The position numbers and the translations under genes are program-made. 64,000 bases of DNA from the NCBI RefSeq assembly GCF_000255135.1, contig NC_016751.1, positions 2,108,001 through 2,172,000 of the forward strand. The letters run 5' to 3'. This stretch comes from Marinitoga piezophila KA3. GTDB taxonomy: Bacteria > Thermotogota > Thermotogae > Petrotogales > Petrotogaceae. Of this stretch, positions 8,068 through 17,875 are shown piece by piece (within the stretch, counting starts at the first letter, position 1; each line of letters begins with the position of its first letter). The notes beneath the pieces were generated by a model. The model was not told the DNA's origin and did no database searches. It saw only the letters and a program-made list of their open reading frames with translations.

Positions 8068-10652
8068 ATATCTTCCTCCGGTATTTCAAAATGGAATATT
8101 GTTCCTTTGTCTATTTCACTTTCGACATATACCTTTCCGTTGAGTTTTTCAACCTCTTTTTTTACAACATTTAACCCAATACCTCTTCCAGAGATTTCAG
8201 TAACTTCAACCTTTGTAGAAAAACCTTCATGGAATATTATATCAAAAATTTTCTCTTTGTCATAGGGGATATTTTTTCGATTGGCAACAGCAATTAATTG
8301 GTTTTTGTCAATACCGCTTCCATCATCTTCAATATCAATTTTCAATAGTCCGTCTTCTTTAAAAATACGTATTGTAATATTTCCATATTCAGTTTTCCCT
8401 TTTTCAATACGTAATTCGGGTATTTCAATACCATGATCTATAATATTTCTAAAAACATGAACAAGTGATTTTATAAATTCAAAATACTTATCCGGATCGA
8501 TATATACATCTTCATCCTGTATAATTTGAGGATAGTTTATAACTTTACCTAAGCGAGTTGCTAATTCTTTAGAATATTGCAAATAAGGTTTTAATAAATC
8601 ATCGATTTTTTTGTATCTTAATTTTCGTATATCCTTTAATATTTTTTTAGCCTTTTCATTTTCAAAGTATTTTAATACTTTATTTTCTAATTCTATAATC
8701 TTGCTTTTTGGTATTTTAAGTTTTTCCTCGTCATTTAAAAATTCCTCACCCAGAGCCTCTTTCAAAATATCTAATTCAGAGGATAACTTTTCATAAATGT
8801 TGAATTTTTCAAATAATAGTTTTTCAAAGTATTTTTGAGAAAATGTTTTCTTTTCAATAGCCTTTATAATCTCATTTTCGATTAAATGAAGAGTATATGA
8901 GATTTGAGTTAGATAAAATTGAGCAAAAACTCCTTTATATGTATGAATGGCTCTGTGTATTTCAAAATTCTTTTCATTTTTTGAATCTTTAGATTCAAAA
9001 ATCTCAATATAACCATGTGATATAAAATATTTGAAATCCTTTAAGTTATACATAAAAGCATCGTAATTTTGAATAACAGTTATAATTTTATTTAAATTTT
9101 CTCGTTCTGTTTGAATTGCCTGTTCAAGTGCTTTTTCGTTTGTAATATCTTTTAATACAAGCATTATCTTTTTCTTATCATCAAAATCTATTTCTTTAAA
9201 TCTTAGATTATAATACTTTTCTTTAAATAATATTTCTTCAGGAAGAAATGAAAAATAAACTTCTTTTCTTAAAGAATCATTTTCAGCAAAAATATCTTCA
9301 AAAATACGTTTTACAAAATCCTTATCTTCAGAAAACAATAAATCCAGAATATTTTTCTTTCCTATATCTCCATCAAAAATCTTAAGGCACTCTTTACTAT
9401 ATGTATCATCAATTATAAAATTCTCGTCAAAAGCCAGAAATCCTTCACCAGAATTATCAAGTAACATCTTAATCTCTTTTGTGCGTTTTGATACTTCTTT
9501 GTCAAGTTCTTCGTTCCATATTTCAAGAATTTTGTTTTTTACAGAAAGTTCAAGGTTTAAATCCTTTATATTTTTCAAGGACATAATAATCATTGAATTT
9601 ATTAATATAAAAATGGACCACTGTATTAAAGGCCTTTCCCATTTTATTATTCTAAAATCCCCTAAAATTTCATAAATGGTAAAAATAGAAACAGTAACAA
9701 TTGAAAAAGAAAAAATATAAGCTTTTCTATCTTTAAATCTGGAAATTCCAATATACATATAGTACATCATCAGCATTATATCAATAATCATCAATAAATA
9801 TAGCAATAATACATATTTTACATAATAATTTGGTTCTATTCCTGTAAAAATCTGAATTAATGTAATTCCTGCAAAAATAATAAGATGAGCCTTTATGAGA
9901 ATTCGAATATATTTTTTTGATGAATAGTCAAATATATTATAAAAAAATCCCAGAATGCCAATTGGAGATAAATACTTTCCAATATCCATTAAATATGCCC
10001 AGAAAACAGGATTATCATAAAAGTATTTAAAGGTTTGATTTTGTCCCATAATAAATGTTGAAAGAGAAATAGAAAAGATTCCAAGATATAAAAATAATTT
10101 TCCTTCATTTAAGCTTTTATTCATTGTCCAGAAATAAATGGCAAAAATAAAAGCCAAAAATCCAATAAAGATATTAAATGCTATTAAAATCAATCTATCC
10201 GATTCATAAACTATTTGATGAGTTAATAATTCTTTTTCGTTGCCAAGTAAAAATTCTCCGAAAAAACCAACATCCCTTTTTTTAGAAGTTATCTTTAAAA
10301 GAAGATATTTGTTCTGGAAGTTATCAGGGATTTTAAAAATGCTTTTAGGGCTAAAATAACTTTCTTCAGAAATATTGCTATATATTACCTTATCACCAAT
10401 ATAAAGGGTAAAAAAATTCAGGATTCCGCGTATATAAATAGCAGGTTCCTCGAAGGTCACATCTGGAAGCTTATAACGAAGCAAAAGTTCTTCGCCCTTA
10501 TTTTCAATGGGGATACCGGGATTTTCATATTTGTGCCATTCTTTTTCGGATTCCCATTTATATTCCCAGCCATCATATAACTTAATATATGAGAAAGCTG
10601 AAGTGAAAAATAATAAAAACAAAAAGAAAAATAAGGAATATTTTTTTAACAT
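8064..10652 (-). CDS. Membrane CheA-like histidine kinase (7TM sensor, PAS, internal Hpt, ATPase)
   Basis: A sensor kinase with this order: signal peptide (1-21); an extracytoplasmic beta-rich domain to about residue 150, resembling 7TMR-DISM extracellular sensors; about seven membrane helices (roughly 155-375); coiled coil; PAS-like domain (about 400-510); an Hpt-like helical domain with phospho-acceptor His570 in the motif IHTYKG; and a CheA-type ATPase (about 715-862) with N-box around Asn735, DDGSGID and SGRGIGLNVV. There is no CheW-like domain and no classical HisKA domain, so phosphorylation probably runs through the internal Hpt as in CheA. The downstream CheY-like gene overlaps by four bases. 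The ligand is unknown; related 7TM sensors often bind carbohydrates. Start supported by GGGGG five bases before ATG. Confidence 0.85.
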   Translation of the reverse strand: MLKKYSLFFFLFLLFFTSAFSYIKLYDGWEYKWESEKEWHKYENPGIPIENKGEELLLRYKLPDVTFEEPAIYIRGILNFFTLYIGDKVIYSNISEESYFSPKSIFKIPDNFQNKYLLLKITSKKRDVGFFGEFLLGNEKELLTHQIVYESDRLILIAFNIFIGFLAFIFAIYFWTMNKSLNEGKLFLYLGIFSISLSTFIMGQNQTFKYFYDNPVFWAYLMDIGKYLSPIGILGFFYNIFDYSSKKYIRILIKAHLIIFAGITLIQIFTGIEPNYYVKYVLLLYLLMIIDIMLMMYYMYIGISRFKDRKAYIFSFSIVTVSIFTIYEILGDFRIIKWERPLIQWSIFILINSMIIMSLKNIKDLNLELSVKNKILEIWNEELDKEVSKRTKEIKMLLDNSGEGFLAFDENFIIDDTYSKECLKIFDGDIGKKNILDLLFSEDKDFVKRIFEDIFAENDSLRKEVYFSFLPEEILFKEKYYNLRFKEIDFDDKKKIMLVLKDITNEKALEQAIQTERENLNKIITVIQNYDAFMYNLKDFKYFISHGYIEIFESKDSKNEKNFEIHRAIHTYKGVFAQFYLTQISYTLHLIENEIIKAIEKKTFSQKYFEKLLFEKFNIYEKLSSELDILKEALGEEFLNDEEKLKIPKSKIIELENKVLKYFENEKAKKILKDIRKLRYKKIDDLLKPYLQYSKELATRLGKVINYPQIIQDEDVYIDPDKYFEFIKSLVHVFRNIIDHGIEIPELRIEKGKTEYGNITIRIFKEDGLLKIDIEDDGSGIDKNQLIAVANRKNIPYDKEKIFDIIFHEGFSTKVEVTEISGRGIGLNVVKKEVEKLNGKVYVESEIDKGTIFHFEIPEEDI

Positions 10653-10690
10653 ATTATCCCCCTAACTACTATATTATATCTGTATATAAT

Positions 10691-10699
10691 ATTATACCA
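10691..10699 (-). promoter_or_regulatory. Extended -10 promoter of the kinase/CheY operon
   Basis: TGGTATAAT on the minus strand, 38 bases before the kinase start; a second TATAAT (10673-10678) is closer to the gene. No good -35 is seen. Confidence 0.5.
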
Positions 10700-10774
10700 T
10701 AAAATATGGCTATATTAAGAACTTAGTAAAATATAATAAGTCTAAAGTTATAAAGCGAACACTTAATGAAAATG

Positions 10775-10783
10775 TGATATAAT
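10775..10783 (+). promoter_or_regulatory. Extended -10 promoter of the repeat lipoprotein operon
   Basis: TGATATAAT lies 33 bases before the start of the lipoprotein gene, without a clear -35 hexamer. Confidence 0.55.
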
Positions 10784-10816
10784 ATAAAAAAAGAAATTTT
10801 AAAGAGAGGTGATTTT

Positions 10817-13800
10817 ATGAAAAAGAGTATTATCATTGGAATTATGATTTTAATGCTGGTACTATTAGCGTCATGTGTGCAAAATGTAAAAGTAAAAGCC
10901 AAACCGGATTTAGGTGTTCCAGTTTCGGCTACAAGTATAGCAGTTAGTGATTTTACAGTTGGTATTGAAGATGGAATAAAATCCGTTCTTCCAGGTGCTG
11001 AAATAATTACTGTAGATGGAACAAAGGCAATACGTTATGCAACTGGATTGGTTGTAGATGGAGGAGAATCGTTTAAAGAAATAGATTCTTTCAGTACTTC
11101 AATAATACAGGAAATCTCCATTCCTTCTATTGATGATATAGATCCAATAAATATTGAAGTTCCTTCCATGGATTTTGATCCTCAATCAATTACTATGAAT
11201 CTTCCCGATCTTGGTTCAACTCCTGAATCTACCCAGGCAAATATTGGAGCTATTTCTATTCCAGAAGGTGTATCATTGCCATCAACTACGTTATATGTTC
11301 CGGTGGTTTCTAATGAAAGTAGAGAAGCAAATACTACATTAACTTCAGATACATTTTCGAAGCTTTATTTTTCTCAGGGTAATCTGGTATTTCATGCTAC
11401 AAATAATTCAATTACTACTGATGCAACAATAGAAATTATAGTTGAAAATAGCGATGGAACAAAACTCAGAACAGGATCGGTTCAGGTAGCTGCAAATACA
11501 ACTGATCAGGAGATAGATATAGACTTAACTGATAAAATGCTTACTTCAAGTATAACTCTTACTCTTAGTGTAACCTATGGTGATGGAAATGACGATGGTA
11601 CTAAAACTTTAGATGTAACTTTAAATGGTTTTTCTCCAGACACTAAAATCAAAGCAGCAGAAGGTATTGAGTTTGAAACTGGAAAATCAATAACCCAGGA
11701 AATTAATCCCGGTTTTGGAAGTACAAAATTTTCCACAGTTACAATAAGCGGTAGCTTTGACGTTGGAATTCAATTCCCTTCAACATGGCAAAATATTTCA
11801 ACAGAATATGAAGCAACAATAGTATATTCATATTCAAATGATACAAAGGAAATTTTAATTGCGCATAAAGATGTTTCAGAAAATGGACCTCTTAATTTTG
11901 ATAATGTTTCTATACCATATGATGCAAATGGAGTTTTTAAATTTACAGTAGATTCAACATATACAAATGAATCAGGTCAAAAAGCCAATGTAAATTTTGA
12001 AGATTCGCCAACATTTACAATTACTCCAGATATAACAATTAATTCAATAGAAGGCTTTGAGGTTGAAAATACACAAACTATGGATTTGCCAGATGAAATA
12101 GAATCTGTTACATTTATGAGTGGAAGTTTTGAATTGAAAATTACTGATACAAAGATTGCTTCTATAGTAGCCTCCTTTGAATACAACAAAGGAGATGGAA
12201 CAACAGATAAAGTATATTTTAATGTGGAAGACACTGGAGAAGCAACTTTAAATTTAGCAGGTATTACCATGTCTGGAAATTTATCAGTTGATGCAACAGT
12301 TTTAATCGATAAAATTTCACTTGATTTTGATTCAGGCAATTCAGACACATTAAATGCAGAGGTAAACTTTTCAGAGCCAAAAATTTCCAGAGTAACAGTA
12401 AATAAAGAAATAAAACAGGATATCCCAATTCCAGAGGATATTAAAAGCGTTATTTTTGGTTCTGGTACAATAGAAATAACATTATTAAATGCTAAATTTA
12501 CAGGTATTAGTGGTAATTTAATATATCAGACTAATAGCACACCTCTTCAACTTACATCAGAAGGATCTGCAACGATAGATATGACAGATCTGGAATTAGG
12601 AGCACCAAGTGCCGAAATAAACATTACTTCAATTGCTATTGAGTCAGATGCAGGTATATCTCTTGGAGATAACATTACTGCAAACGTAGAATTAAAAGAA
12701 CCAAAAATAAAACATGTGGAAATAAAATCATCTGATAGTATGGATATTTCAGAGTCTCAATTTGTAGATTTTGCAGGATTAAAAGAGGTTTTAAATTCCA
12801 TAACCTTTACGGATCCATCAACAATTTTAATTGAATGGGATAATAAATTACCAGTTGATATTAATTCAAAAATAGCTATTCCTGAATTAAATGTTAACGA
12901 TCAATTTGTAATTAGTGGTGAATCAAGTAAAGTTATTAATTTTAGTGGAGAAGTAAATCTTGATAACGGATTAAACTTTACCTTTGAAGCATCGCCGCAA
13001 AATTACGATGGCGAAGTTCTTACAATAGATATTTCAAATGAAGATGATTATTTGGAAATGGGATCTAAATATACACTTGAAGCAACAGTTTCCCTTGATT
13101 ATAATCTTAATGCAAGTGTAAAACCAATTAATACAAATATAATTACAGAGGATAATCCTTTGAATTTTGAAATTCCAATTTCTGAAGAGACTACACTCAC
13201 ATTAAATGATATAGAATTAGATGGTTTTTCAGCAAAGATACTTGGAAATATTCCTCAGGATCTGGTTAGTGCAAATAATAAAATAACCTTAACAGCAACA
13301 TACACAGTTGATAATGTTAAAAAGGTTAAATCAGTTGATGTTGTATTGGATAAAACTAATATAGAAAAAGATATTACTGATTTCTTGCTGGAAGTTTTAA
13401 AAGGAAAAGATGTTGTAATGTCAATGAAATCAAATGATATTACTGCAAATATTACATCTCTGAATAATTTTAAATTCTCATTTAAAATTGATATGACAGT
13501 ACCTTTGAGTTTTACTATTTTAGGAAATGAGCCATTAACACTTTTGGAAATAAAAGGCGAAAATGATGTTTTGGGCAGAGATGAAAATTCTGAAAGCGAT
13601 GATACTTTAATTAATTCTATATTAGGAGATGATGGATCAATTAAGATACATATAAAATATAATAATACATCAGGTCTTTCACCGGAAGTTATTTTAATAG
13701 GAAGAAATAAATTTGATAAACAGCTAATGAAAAAAACATTTACATTAAAGGACGGTTCTCATGAAGATGTTATTGAAATTAAATCGGAAGATATAAAAAC

Positions 13801-13954
13801 TATTATGAATACAATTCCGTATTATCTCGATACGAAAGTTCAAATTAATCCAGGTGATTTACAGAGTTTTCTTGATAATGGAAAAGTAGATATAAAAATA
13901 TGGTTAGAAGTAAAAACAGATGTAGATATGGACCTTATGGAAGGTGGTGAATAA
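10817..13954 (+). CDS. Large repeat-containing lipoprotein of unknown function
   Basis: I do not recognise this 1045-residue protein. It begins with a lipoprotein signal (hydrophobic stretch then LASC, lipidated Cys at residue 20). The rest is almost all predicted beta strand, rich in Ser, Thr, Asn, Asp and Ile, with very few Cys or aromatic residues. At least two units of about 115-120 residues repeat between residues 410 and 640: each opens with an IPEDI- or LPDEI-like turn, a strand with SG(S/T)(F/I)E, a block ending in a short EPKI motif, then VTV or VEI. This suggests stacked beta-sandwich domains on the cell surface or in the periplasm. The next gene begins one base after its stop and has a signal peptide, so the pair probably work together. 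Start supported by AGAGGTGA. Confidence 0.85.
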   Translation: MKKSIIIGIMILMLVLLASCVQNVKVKAKPDLGVPVSATSIAVSDFTVGIEDGIKSVLPGAEIITVDGTKAIRYATGLVVDGGESFKEIDSFSTSIIQEISIPSIDDIDPINIEVPSMDFDPQSITMNLPDLGSTPESTQANIGAISIPEGVSLPSTTLYVPVVSNESREANTTLTSDTFSKLYFSQGNLVFHATNNSITTDATIEIIVENSDGTKLRTGSVQVAANTTDQEIDIDLTDKMLTSSITLTLSVTYGDGNDDGTKTLDVTLNGFSPDTKIKAAEGIEFETGKSITQEINPGFGSTKFSTVTISGSFDVGIQFPSTWQNISTEYEATIVYSYSNDTKEILIAHKDVSENGPLNFDNVSIPYDANGVFKFTVDSTYTNESGQKANVNFEDSPTFTITPDITINSIEGFEVENTQTMDLPDEIESVTFMSGSFELKITDTKIASIVASFEYNKGDGTTDKVYFNVEDTGEATLNLAGITMSGNLSVDATVLIDKISLDFDSGNSDTLNAEVNFSEPKISRVTVNKEIKQDIPIPEDIKSVIFGSGTIEITLLNAKFTGISGNLIYQTNSTPLQLTSEGSATIDMTDLELGAPSAEINITSIAIESDAGISLGDNITANVELKEPKIKHVEIKSSDSMDISESQFVDFAGLKEVLNSITFTDPSTILIEWDNKLPVDINSKIAIPELNVNDQFVISGESSKVINFSGEVNLDNGLNFTFEASPQNYDGEVLTIDISNEDDYLEMGSKYTLEATVSLDYNLNASVKPINTNIITEDNPLNFEIPISEETTLTLNDIELDGFSAKILGNIPQDLVSANNKITLTATYTVDNVKKVKSVDVVLDKTNIEKDITDFLLEVLKGKDVVMSMKSNDITANITSLNNFKFSFKIDMTVPLSFTILGNEPLTLLEIKGENDVLGRDENSESDDTLINSILGDDGSIKIHIKYNNTSGLSPEVILIGRNKFDKQLMKKTFTLKDGSHEDVIEIKSEDIKTIMNTIPYYLDTKVQINPGDLQSFLDNGKVDIKIWLEVKTDVDMDLMEGGE

Positions 13955-13955
13955 T

Positions 13956-15221
13956 ATGAAGAAATTATATATATTACTTTTGATTTTTATATTTTCCATT
14001 TCATTGTTTGCAAATCCCAATATAAATAAACCATGGAATTATAAATTTAATCCAGCTTTATTGGATTTTGGCACGAGAAACTTTATAGATATAGGAGTAA
14101 ACGCAAATCTTGATTTGGCAAATCCTGTTATTTCCATGGGTGATTTGTTTAAAGAAGAGATAGTTATAGATTTAAATGAAATATATGATAATTTAGATGG
14201 AAATCCATTGCCTATAACCCTTGATCTTGATACAGGATTGTATTTAAAGTTGCATTTATGGTCTTTTTCATATGCCAAAGAATATTCAATTGATGGAAAT
14301 ATAGATGTGTCTATTCCAAATGCAATAGTGGAATTTCTTGCAGAGGGAAATGTTGAGGATGGAGAATTTAAGGATTTAGAAGGTAAAGATGGAATATTTA
14401 ATGTTGATATTATAGCTCAGTCAAGTAATTATTATTCATTTGGTAATAAGAATTATTCATACGGAATAATGTTATCTAAATTTTATCCAGTTATGATTAT
14501 GAGAAGCAGTATAGATTTTTCGCAGACTGCAGATGCAGATAAGGGAATTATGAAGATAGATTATGCTGTTGTTGGAAATGTAAATAGTTCTTTGCAATCT
14601 TTATCTTCACTATTAGGAGATTCTGAAGATTATTATGGCCCAGATTTAAATGAGGATTTAATGGAAACATTTAAGAGTGAAAGCGCAGGATTTAAAATGA
14701 GTATAGGATATGTTAATGGTTATAATAGAAAGGCAAAATGGGGAATAGCAATAAATGATATTGTTTTAAAACCAGCTCAGGCAGATTATGCATATACCCT
14801 TTCTTCAACATCTTCTATAACAATAGAAAATATGAATATAGAAACAGAAGAAGGAAGTACAATGCTTAAAGAGGATGAAGATGCATTGGTTATGGAATAT
14901 CCAAATTCACCAGAAGATATGCCTATGAGCATTAGTTATTTCTTTACAACGCATATGTTATTTGATTTTACACCACATTTTCAGTATTATATGGGAAAAG
15001 GACTTGATTATGGAGTTTCAATTGATGGAAATCTCTGGATAATTCCATTCTGGATGGATATAAGCAAGAATCAGAATGTATGGTCGTTAAATACAGGATT
15101 TGGGCTAAATATTCATCTTGCAGATGTTAATTTTACAATAGGATCAGCTTCAGATACTTTTGGTGGAATGTGGAAGTTTGAAGGGTTTACAGTTAAAGTT
15201 AATGTAGCAGCTGGAATTTAA
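13956..15221 (+). CDS. Exported beta-rich protein, probable outer-membrane barrel
   Basis: A 421-residue protein with an N-terminal signal peptide (cleavage probably after LFA near residue 17) and alternating hydrophobic/polar stretches typical of outer-membrane beta strands, many with Tyr, Trp and Phe at the ends. It resembles in style the DUF5723/PorV-like barrels, but I cannot prove membership. Upstream in-frame GTG codons exist; the ATG at 13956 is preferred because GGAAGGTGG sits before it and it starts the signal peptide. It begins one base after the stop of the large lipoprotein gene, so the two form an operon closed by a strong terminator. A role as surface anchor or assembly partner for the lipoprotein is inference. 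Confidence 0.8.
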   Translation: MKKLYILLLIFIFSISLFANPNINKPWNYKFNPALLDFGTRNFIDIGVNANLDLANPVISMGDLFKEEIVIDLNEIYDNLDGNPLPITLDLDTGLYLKLHLWSFSYAKEYSIDGNIDVSIPNAIVEFLAEGNVEDGEFKDLEGKDGIFNVDIIAQSSNYYSFGNKNYSYGIMLSKFYPVMIMRSSIDFSQTADADKGIMKIDYAVVGNVNSSLQSLSSLLGDSEDYYGPDLNEDLMETFKSESAGFKMSIGYVNGYNRKAKWGIAINDIVLKPAQADYAYTLSSTSSITIENMNIETEEGSTMLKEDEDALVMEYPNSPEDMPMSISYFFTTHMLFDFTPHFQYYMGKGLDYGVSIDGNLWIIPFWMDISKNQNVWSLNTGFGLNIHLADVNFTIGSASDTFGGMWKFEGFTVKVNVAAGI

Positions 15222-15232
15222 TGGGTTTAATT

Positions 15233-15270
15233 AAAAAGAAGAGATAGCTTTTTAGCTATCTCTTCTTTTT
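15233..15270. terminator. Bidirectional terminator between the outer-membrane gene and folD
   Basis: A 17-bp perfect stem (arms at 15233-15249 and 15254-15270) with a TTTT loop. The outer part of the stem is A5/T5, supplying the U-tract for either strand. The folD stop codon is in the loop and stem. Confidence 0.93.
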
Positions 15271-16064
15271 AATTTATAAGCTTTTATTGTATTTTCTAAG
15301 AGTATTAAGGAGGTTATTTCGCCAACACCACCAGGCACTTCGGTAACGTAAATATAATCATATAAGTTTTTATCAACATCTCCAACGATCTCATCATTAA
15401 CAACATTTATTCCAACATCTATTACAACGCTTTTTTCGTTTACCAGGTCTTTTGTTATAAATGCCGGTTTTCCCACTGCGGAAACTATGATATCAGATTT
15501 TTTTGTGTATTCTTCAATATTTTTTGTATGACTATGGCATATAGAAACAGTGGCGTTGTTTTCATGACCAGACAACATAATGGAAACTGGTGTTCCAACT
15601 ATTACACTACGTCCTATTACTGTGATTTTTTTACCATCAGGATTGGTAAAATGATTTATTATCCTTACAACAGAGTCAGCGGTACATGGTTTGAAATAAG
15701 CATTGCCATATATTAAATTACCAAGATTATATGGGTGTATTCCTTCCACATCTTTTTGAGGATTGAGATATTCTATAATTTCCTTAATATCAAATGGTAA
15801 AGGTTGCGCAATAAATATACCATCAATATTATTATCCTGAGAAAGATTTTTTAAAGATTTAATCATTTCCTCTTTATTTTTTGTTTCAATTGATATGTAA
15901 TTAATACGGAATTTTTTTGATAGACGTTTTTGTGATTTTAAATAAGCTTTTGTTGCAGGATCTGGATTACATGAAATACTTGCCAGAGTTACTTCATGAT
16001 TTTTTGTAAATTCAGATATTTTATTTCTTATGGATTCAGCAAGAGGTTCAATATCTATTATCAT
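15252..16064 (-). CDS. folD: FolD-type methylene-THF dehydrogenase/cyclohydrolase with altered active site
   Basis: FolD normally oxidises 5,10-methylene-THF and hydrolyses methenyl-THF to 10-formyl-THF. At 270 residues with the Rossmann motif GRSVIVG and the C-terminal PGGVG it is a clear member. Gapless alignment to the E. coli and human enzymes as I recall them puts Gln45 where the catalytic Lys of the YxxxK motif should be (Tyr41 is kept), Ala86 at the conserved Gln of VQLPLP, and Glu107 for Asp in KDVDG. The Lys is required for the cyclohydrolase step in the human enzyme, so this protein may be mainly a dehydrogenase or use a different arrangement. It lies 18 bases after fhs in one operon; start supported by AGAGGTGA. 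Confidence 0.92.
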   Translation of the reverse strand: MIIDIEPLAESIRNKISEFTKNHEVTLASISCNPDPATKAYLKSQKRLSKKFRINYISIETKNKEEMIKSLKNLSQDNNIDGIFIAQPLPFDIKEIIEYLNPQKDVEGIHPYNLGNLIYGNAYFKPCTADSVVRIINHFTNPDGKKITVIGRSVIVGTPVSIMLSGHENNATVSICHSHTKNIEEYTKKSDIIVSAVGKPAFITKDLVNEKSVVIDVGINVVNDEIVGDVDKNLYDYIYVTEVPGGVGEITSLILLENTIKAYKLKRRDS

Positions 16065-16082
16065 AATTAATCACCTCTTTTA

Positions 16083-17744
16083 TTAGAATAATCCTGTTAT
16101 GTTTCCATCTGCGTCAACATCAAGATTTACTGCATTTGAGACTTTTGGTAATCCGGGCATTCTCATAATTTCTCCAGCAAGTGCAACGATAAATCCTGCT
16201 CCAGCTGAGAGTTCAAAATCACGGATTGTAAAGTTGTAATTTGAAGGAGCTCCGAGTTTTTTAGGGTCATCTGAAATTGAATATTGTGTTTTTGCGACTA
16301 TAACAGGTAAATGATCATATCCATATTTTTTGAAGAATTTAATTTTATTTCTTGCTGCCATTTCATAATCTACATGTGAAGCTCTGTATATTTCTTTTGC
16401 AAGTTTCATGATTTTTACTTCAAGTGGGTCATGCCAGTTATATATAGGTTTTAATTCGCTTTCTTTTTCTGACTCTTCTAAAACTTTTTTTGCTAAATCA
16501 AGGGCACCTTCAGAACCTTTTGCAAATGCTTCATTTAATGCGATTTTCACTCCAAGATTTTCTACGAATTTTATAACAAATTCCAGTTCTTTATCAGTAT
16601 CTGTGCTGAATCTGTTTAATGCAACAACAACAGGAATACCAAATTTTCTTAAGTTTTCTATATGAACTCTTAGATTTTCTATTCCGTTTCTTAATGCTTC
16701 CATATTTTCCTGTTCGAAATCCTTTGTTCCTCCGTTGTATTTTAATGCTCTTACTGTAGCAACTAAAACAATAACGTCTGGTTTAAATCCTGCGGTTGGA
16801 GATACAAAGTCAAGGAATTTTTCTGCACCTAAATCTGCTCCAAAACCACTTTCTGTAACAACGTAATCAGTTAATTTTAAAGCCATTTTTGTTGCTATTA
16901 ATGAATTGGTTCCGTGTGCAATATTTGCAAATGGACCTCCATGAATAAATGCAGGCGTATTTTCAATTGTTTGAACAAGGTTTGGATCTATAGCATTTTT
17001 TAATACCGCAGCCAAAGCACCTTCAATTTTTAAATCGCCAATTGTTACAGGTTTTCCTTTTCTTGTTCTTGCAACTACAATATTTTGAAGTCTTCTTTTT
17101 AAATCTGGTATATCTTCAGCAAGACATAATACAGCCATTATTTCTGATGCTGCAGTGATTATAAATCCGTCTTCTCTTGGATTTCCGTTTGCATGGCCGC
17201 CAAGGGCTATAACTATTTGCCTTAAAGCTCTATCGTTCATGTCCATTGCTCTTTTCCAGAATACTCTTGTTTCATCTATATCGAGATCGTTTCCATATTT
17301 TATATGAGCGTCAATTACAGCAGAAACAAGATTATGAGCAGTTGTTACTGCATGGATGTCTCCTGTAAAATGTAAATTTATATCTTCCATAGGTAATACC
17401 TGAGAATATCCTCCACCTGCTGCACCGCCTTTTACTCCCATTACAGGCCCTAATGAAGGTTCTCTTAAGGTTACTATTGACTTTTTTCCTAATTTGTTTA
17501 TAGCCATTGATAATCCAATACTTGTTGTGGTTTTCCCTTCACCGGCAGGTGTTGGGTTAATTGCTGTAACAAGTATTAATTTTCCATCTTTTTTGTCTTT
17601 TAATTCCCTTAAGTAGTGATGAGAAATTTTTGCAATATAATTTCCACATTGATGAACATAATCCTCTTTAATATTGATGTCTTTAGCAATTTCAGTTATT
17701 TTTTTTAATTTTGCTTTTCTTGCGATTTCAATATCACTTAACAT
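16083..17744 (-). CDS. fhs: Formate-tetrahydrofolate ligase
   Basis: Joins formate to tetrahydrofolate with ATP to give 10-formyl-THF. The ATP-binding loop [14 protein letters not shown] is at about residue 68, followed by the glycine-rich [13 protein letters not shown] stretch typical of Fhs, and the protein has the family length (553). It is the first gene of a two-gene operon with folD. Start supported by AAGGAGGCGG. In an anaerobic fermenter it would connect formate with the folate pool. Confidence 0.96.
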   Translation of the reverse strand: MLSDIEIARKAKLKKITEIAKDINIKEDYVHQCGNYIAKISHHYLRELKDKKDGKLILVTAINPTPAGEGKTTTSIGLSMAINKLGKKSIVTLREPSLGPVMGVKGGAAGGGYSQVLPMEDINLHFTGDIHAVTTAHNLVSAVIDAHIKYGNDLDIDETRVFWKRAMDMNDRALRQIVIALGGHANGNPREDGFIITAASEIMAVLCLAEDIPDLKRRLQNIVVARTRKGKPVTIGDLKIEGALAAVLKNAIDPNLVQTIENTPAFIHGGPFANIAHGTNSLIATKMALKLTDYVVTESGFGADLGAEKFLDFVSPTAGFKPDVIVLVATVRALKYNGGTKDFEQENMEALRNGIENLRVHIENLRKFGIPVVVALNRFSTDTDKELEFVIKFVENLGVKIALNEAFAKGSEGALDLAKKVLEESEKESELKPIYNWHDPLEVKIMKLAKEIYRASHVDYEMAARNKIKFFKKYGYDHLPVIVAKTQYSISDDPKKLGAPSNYNFTIRDFELSAGAGFIVALAGEIMRMPGLPKVSNAVNLDVDADGNITGLF

Positions 17745-17792
17745 ATTCCCGCCTCCTTCTGTTAGTTTGTGAATTTTTCACATTCTAATATT

Positions 17793-17801
17793 ATTATACC
17801 A
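17793..17801 (-). promoter_or_regulatory. Extended -10 promoter of fhs-folD
   Basis: TGGTATAAT on the minus strand, 49 bases before the fhs start. An inverted repeat TGTGAA-TTT-TTCACA lies between it and the gene (17768-17782), a possible operator or RNA hairpin. Confidence 0.5.
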
Positions 17802-17841
17802 TAATTTTTTAAAAAAGATAATTTTTATCGGTTTTTTATTT

Positions 17842-17875
17842 AAAAAAAAGAATGAAGTGGAAATCCACTTCATTC
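17842..17875 (-). terminator. Terminator of the chemosensory operon
   Basis: An 11-bp stem (GAATGAAGTGG, AAAT loop, 17850-17875) followed on the minus strand by eight T. The stop codon of the chemoreceptor gene is inside the stem. Confidence 0.92.

Noticed and set aside
17767-17784. Rex-type redox operator upstream of fhs (TTGTGAA...TTCACA)
   Set aside because: The spacing between GTG and CAC is seven bases, not the eight of the Rex consensus, and the right half is incomplete; kept only as an unexplained inverted repeat.
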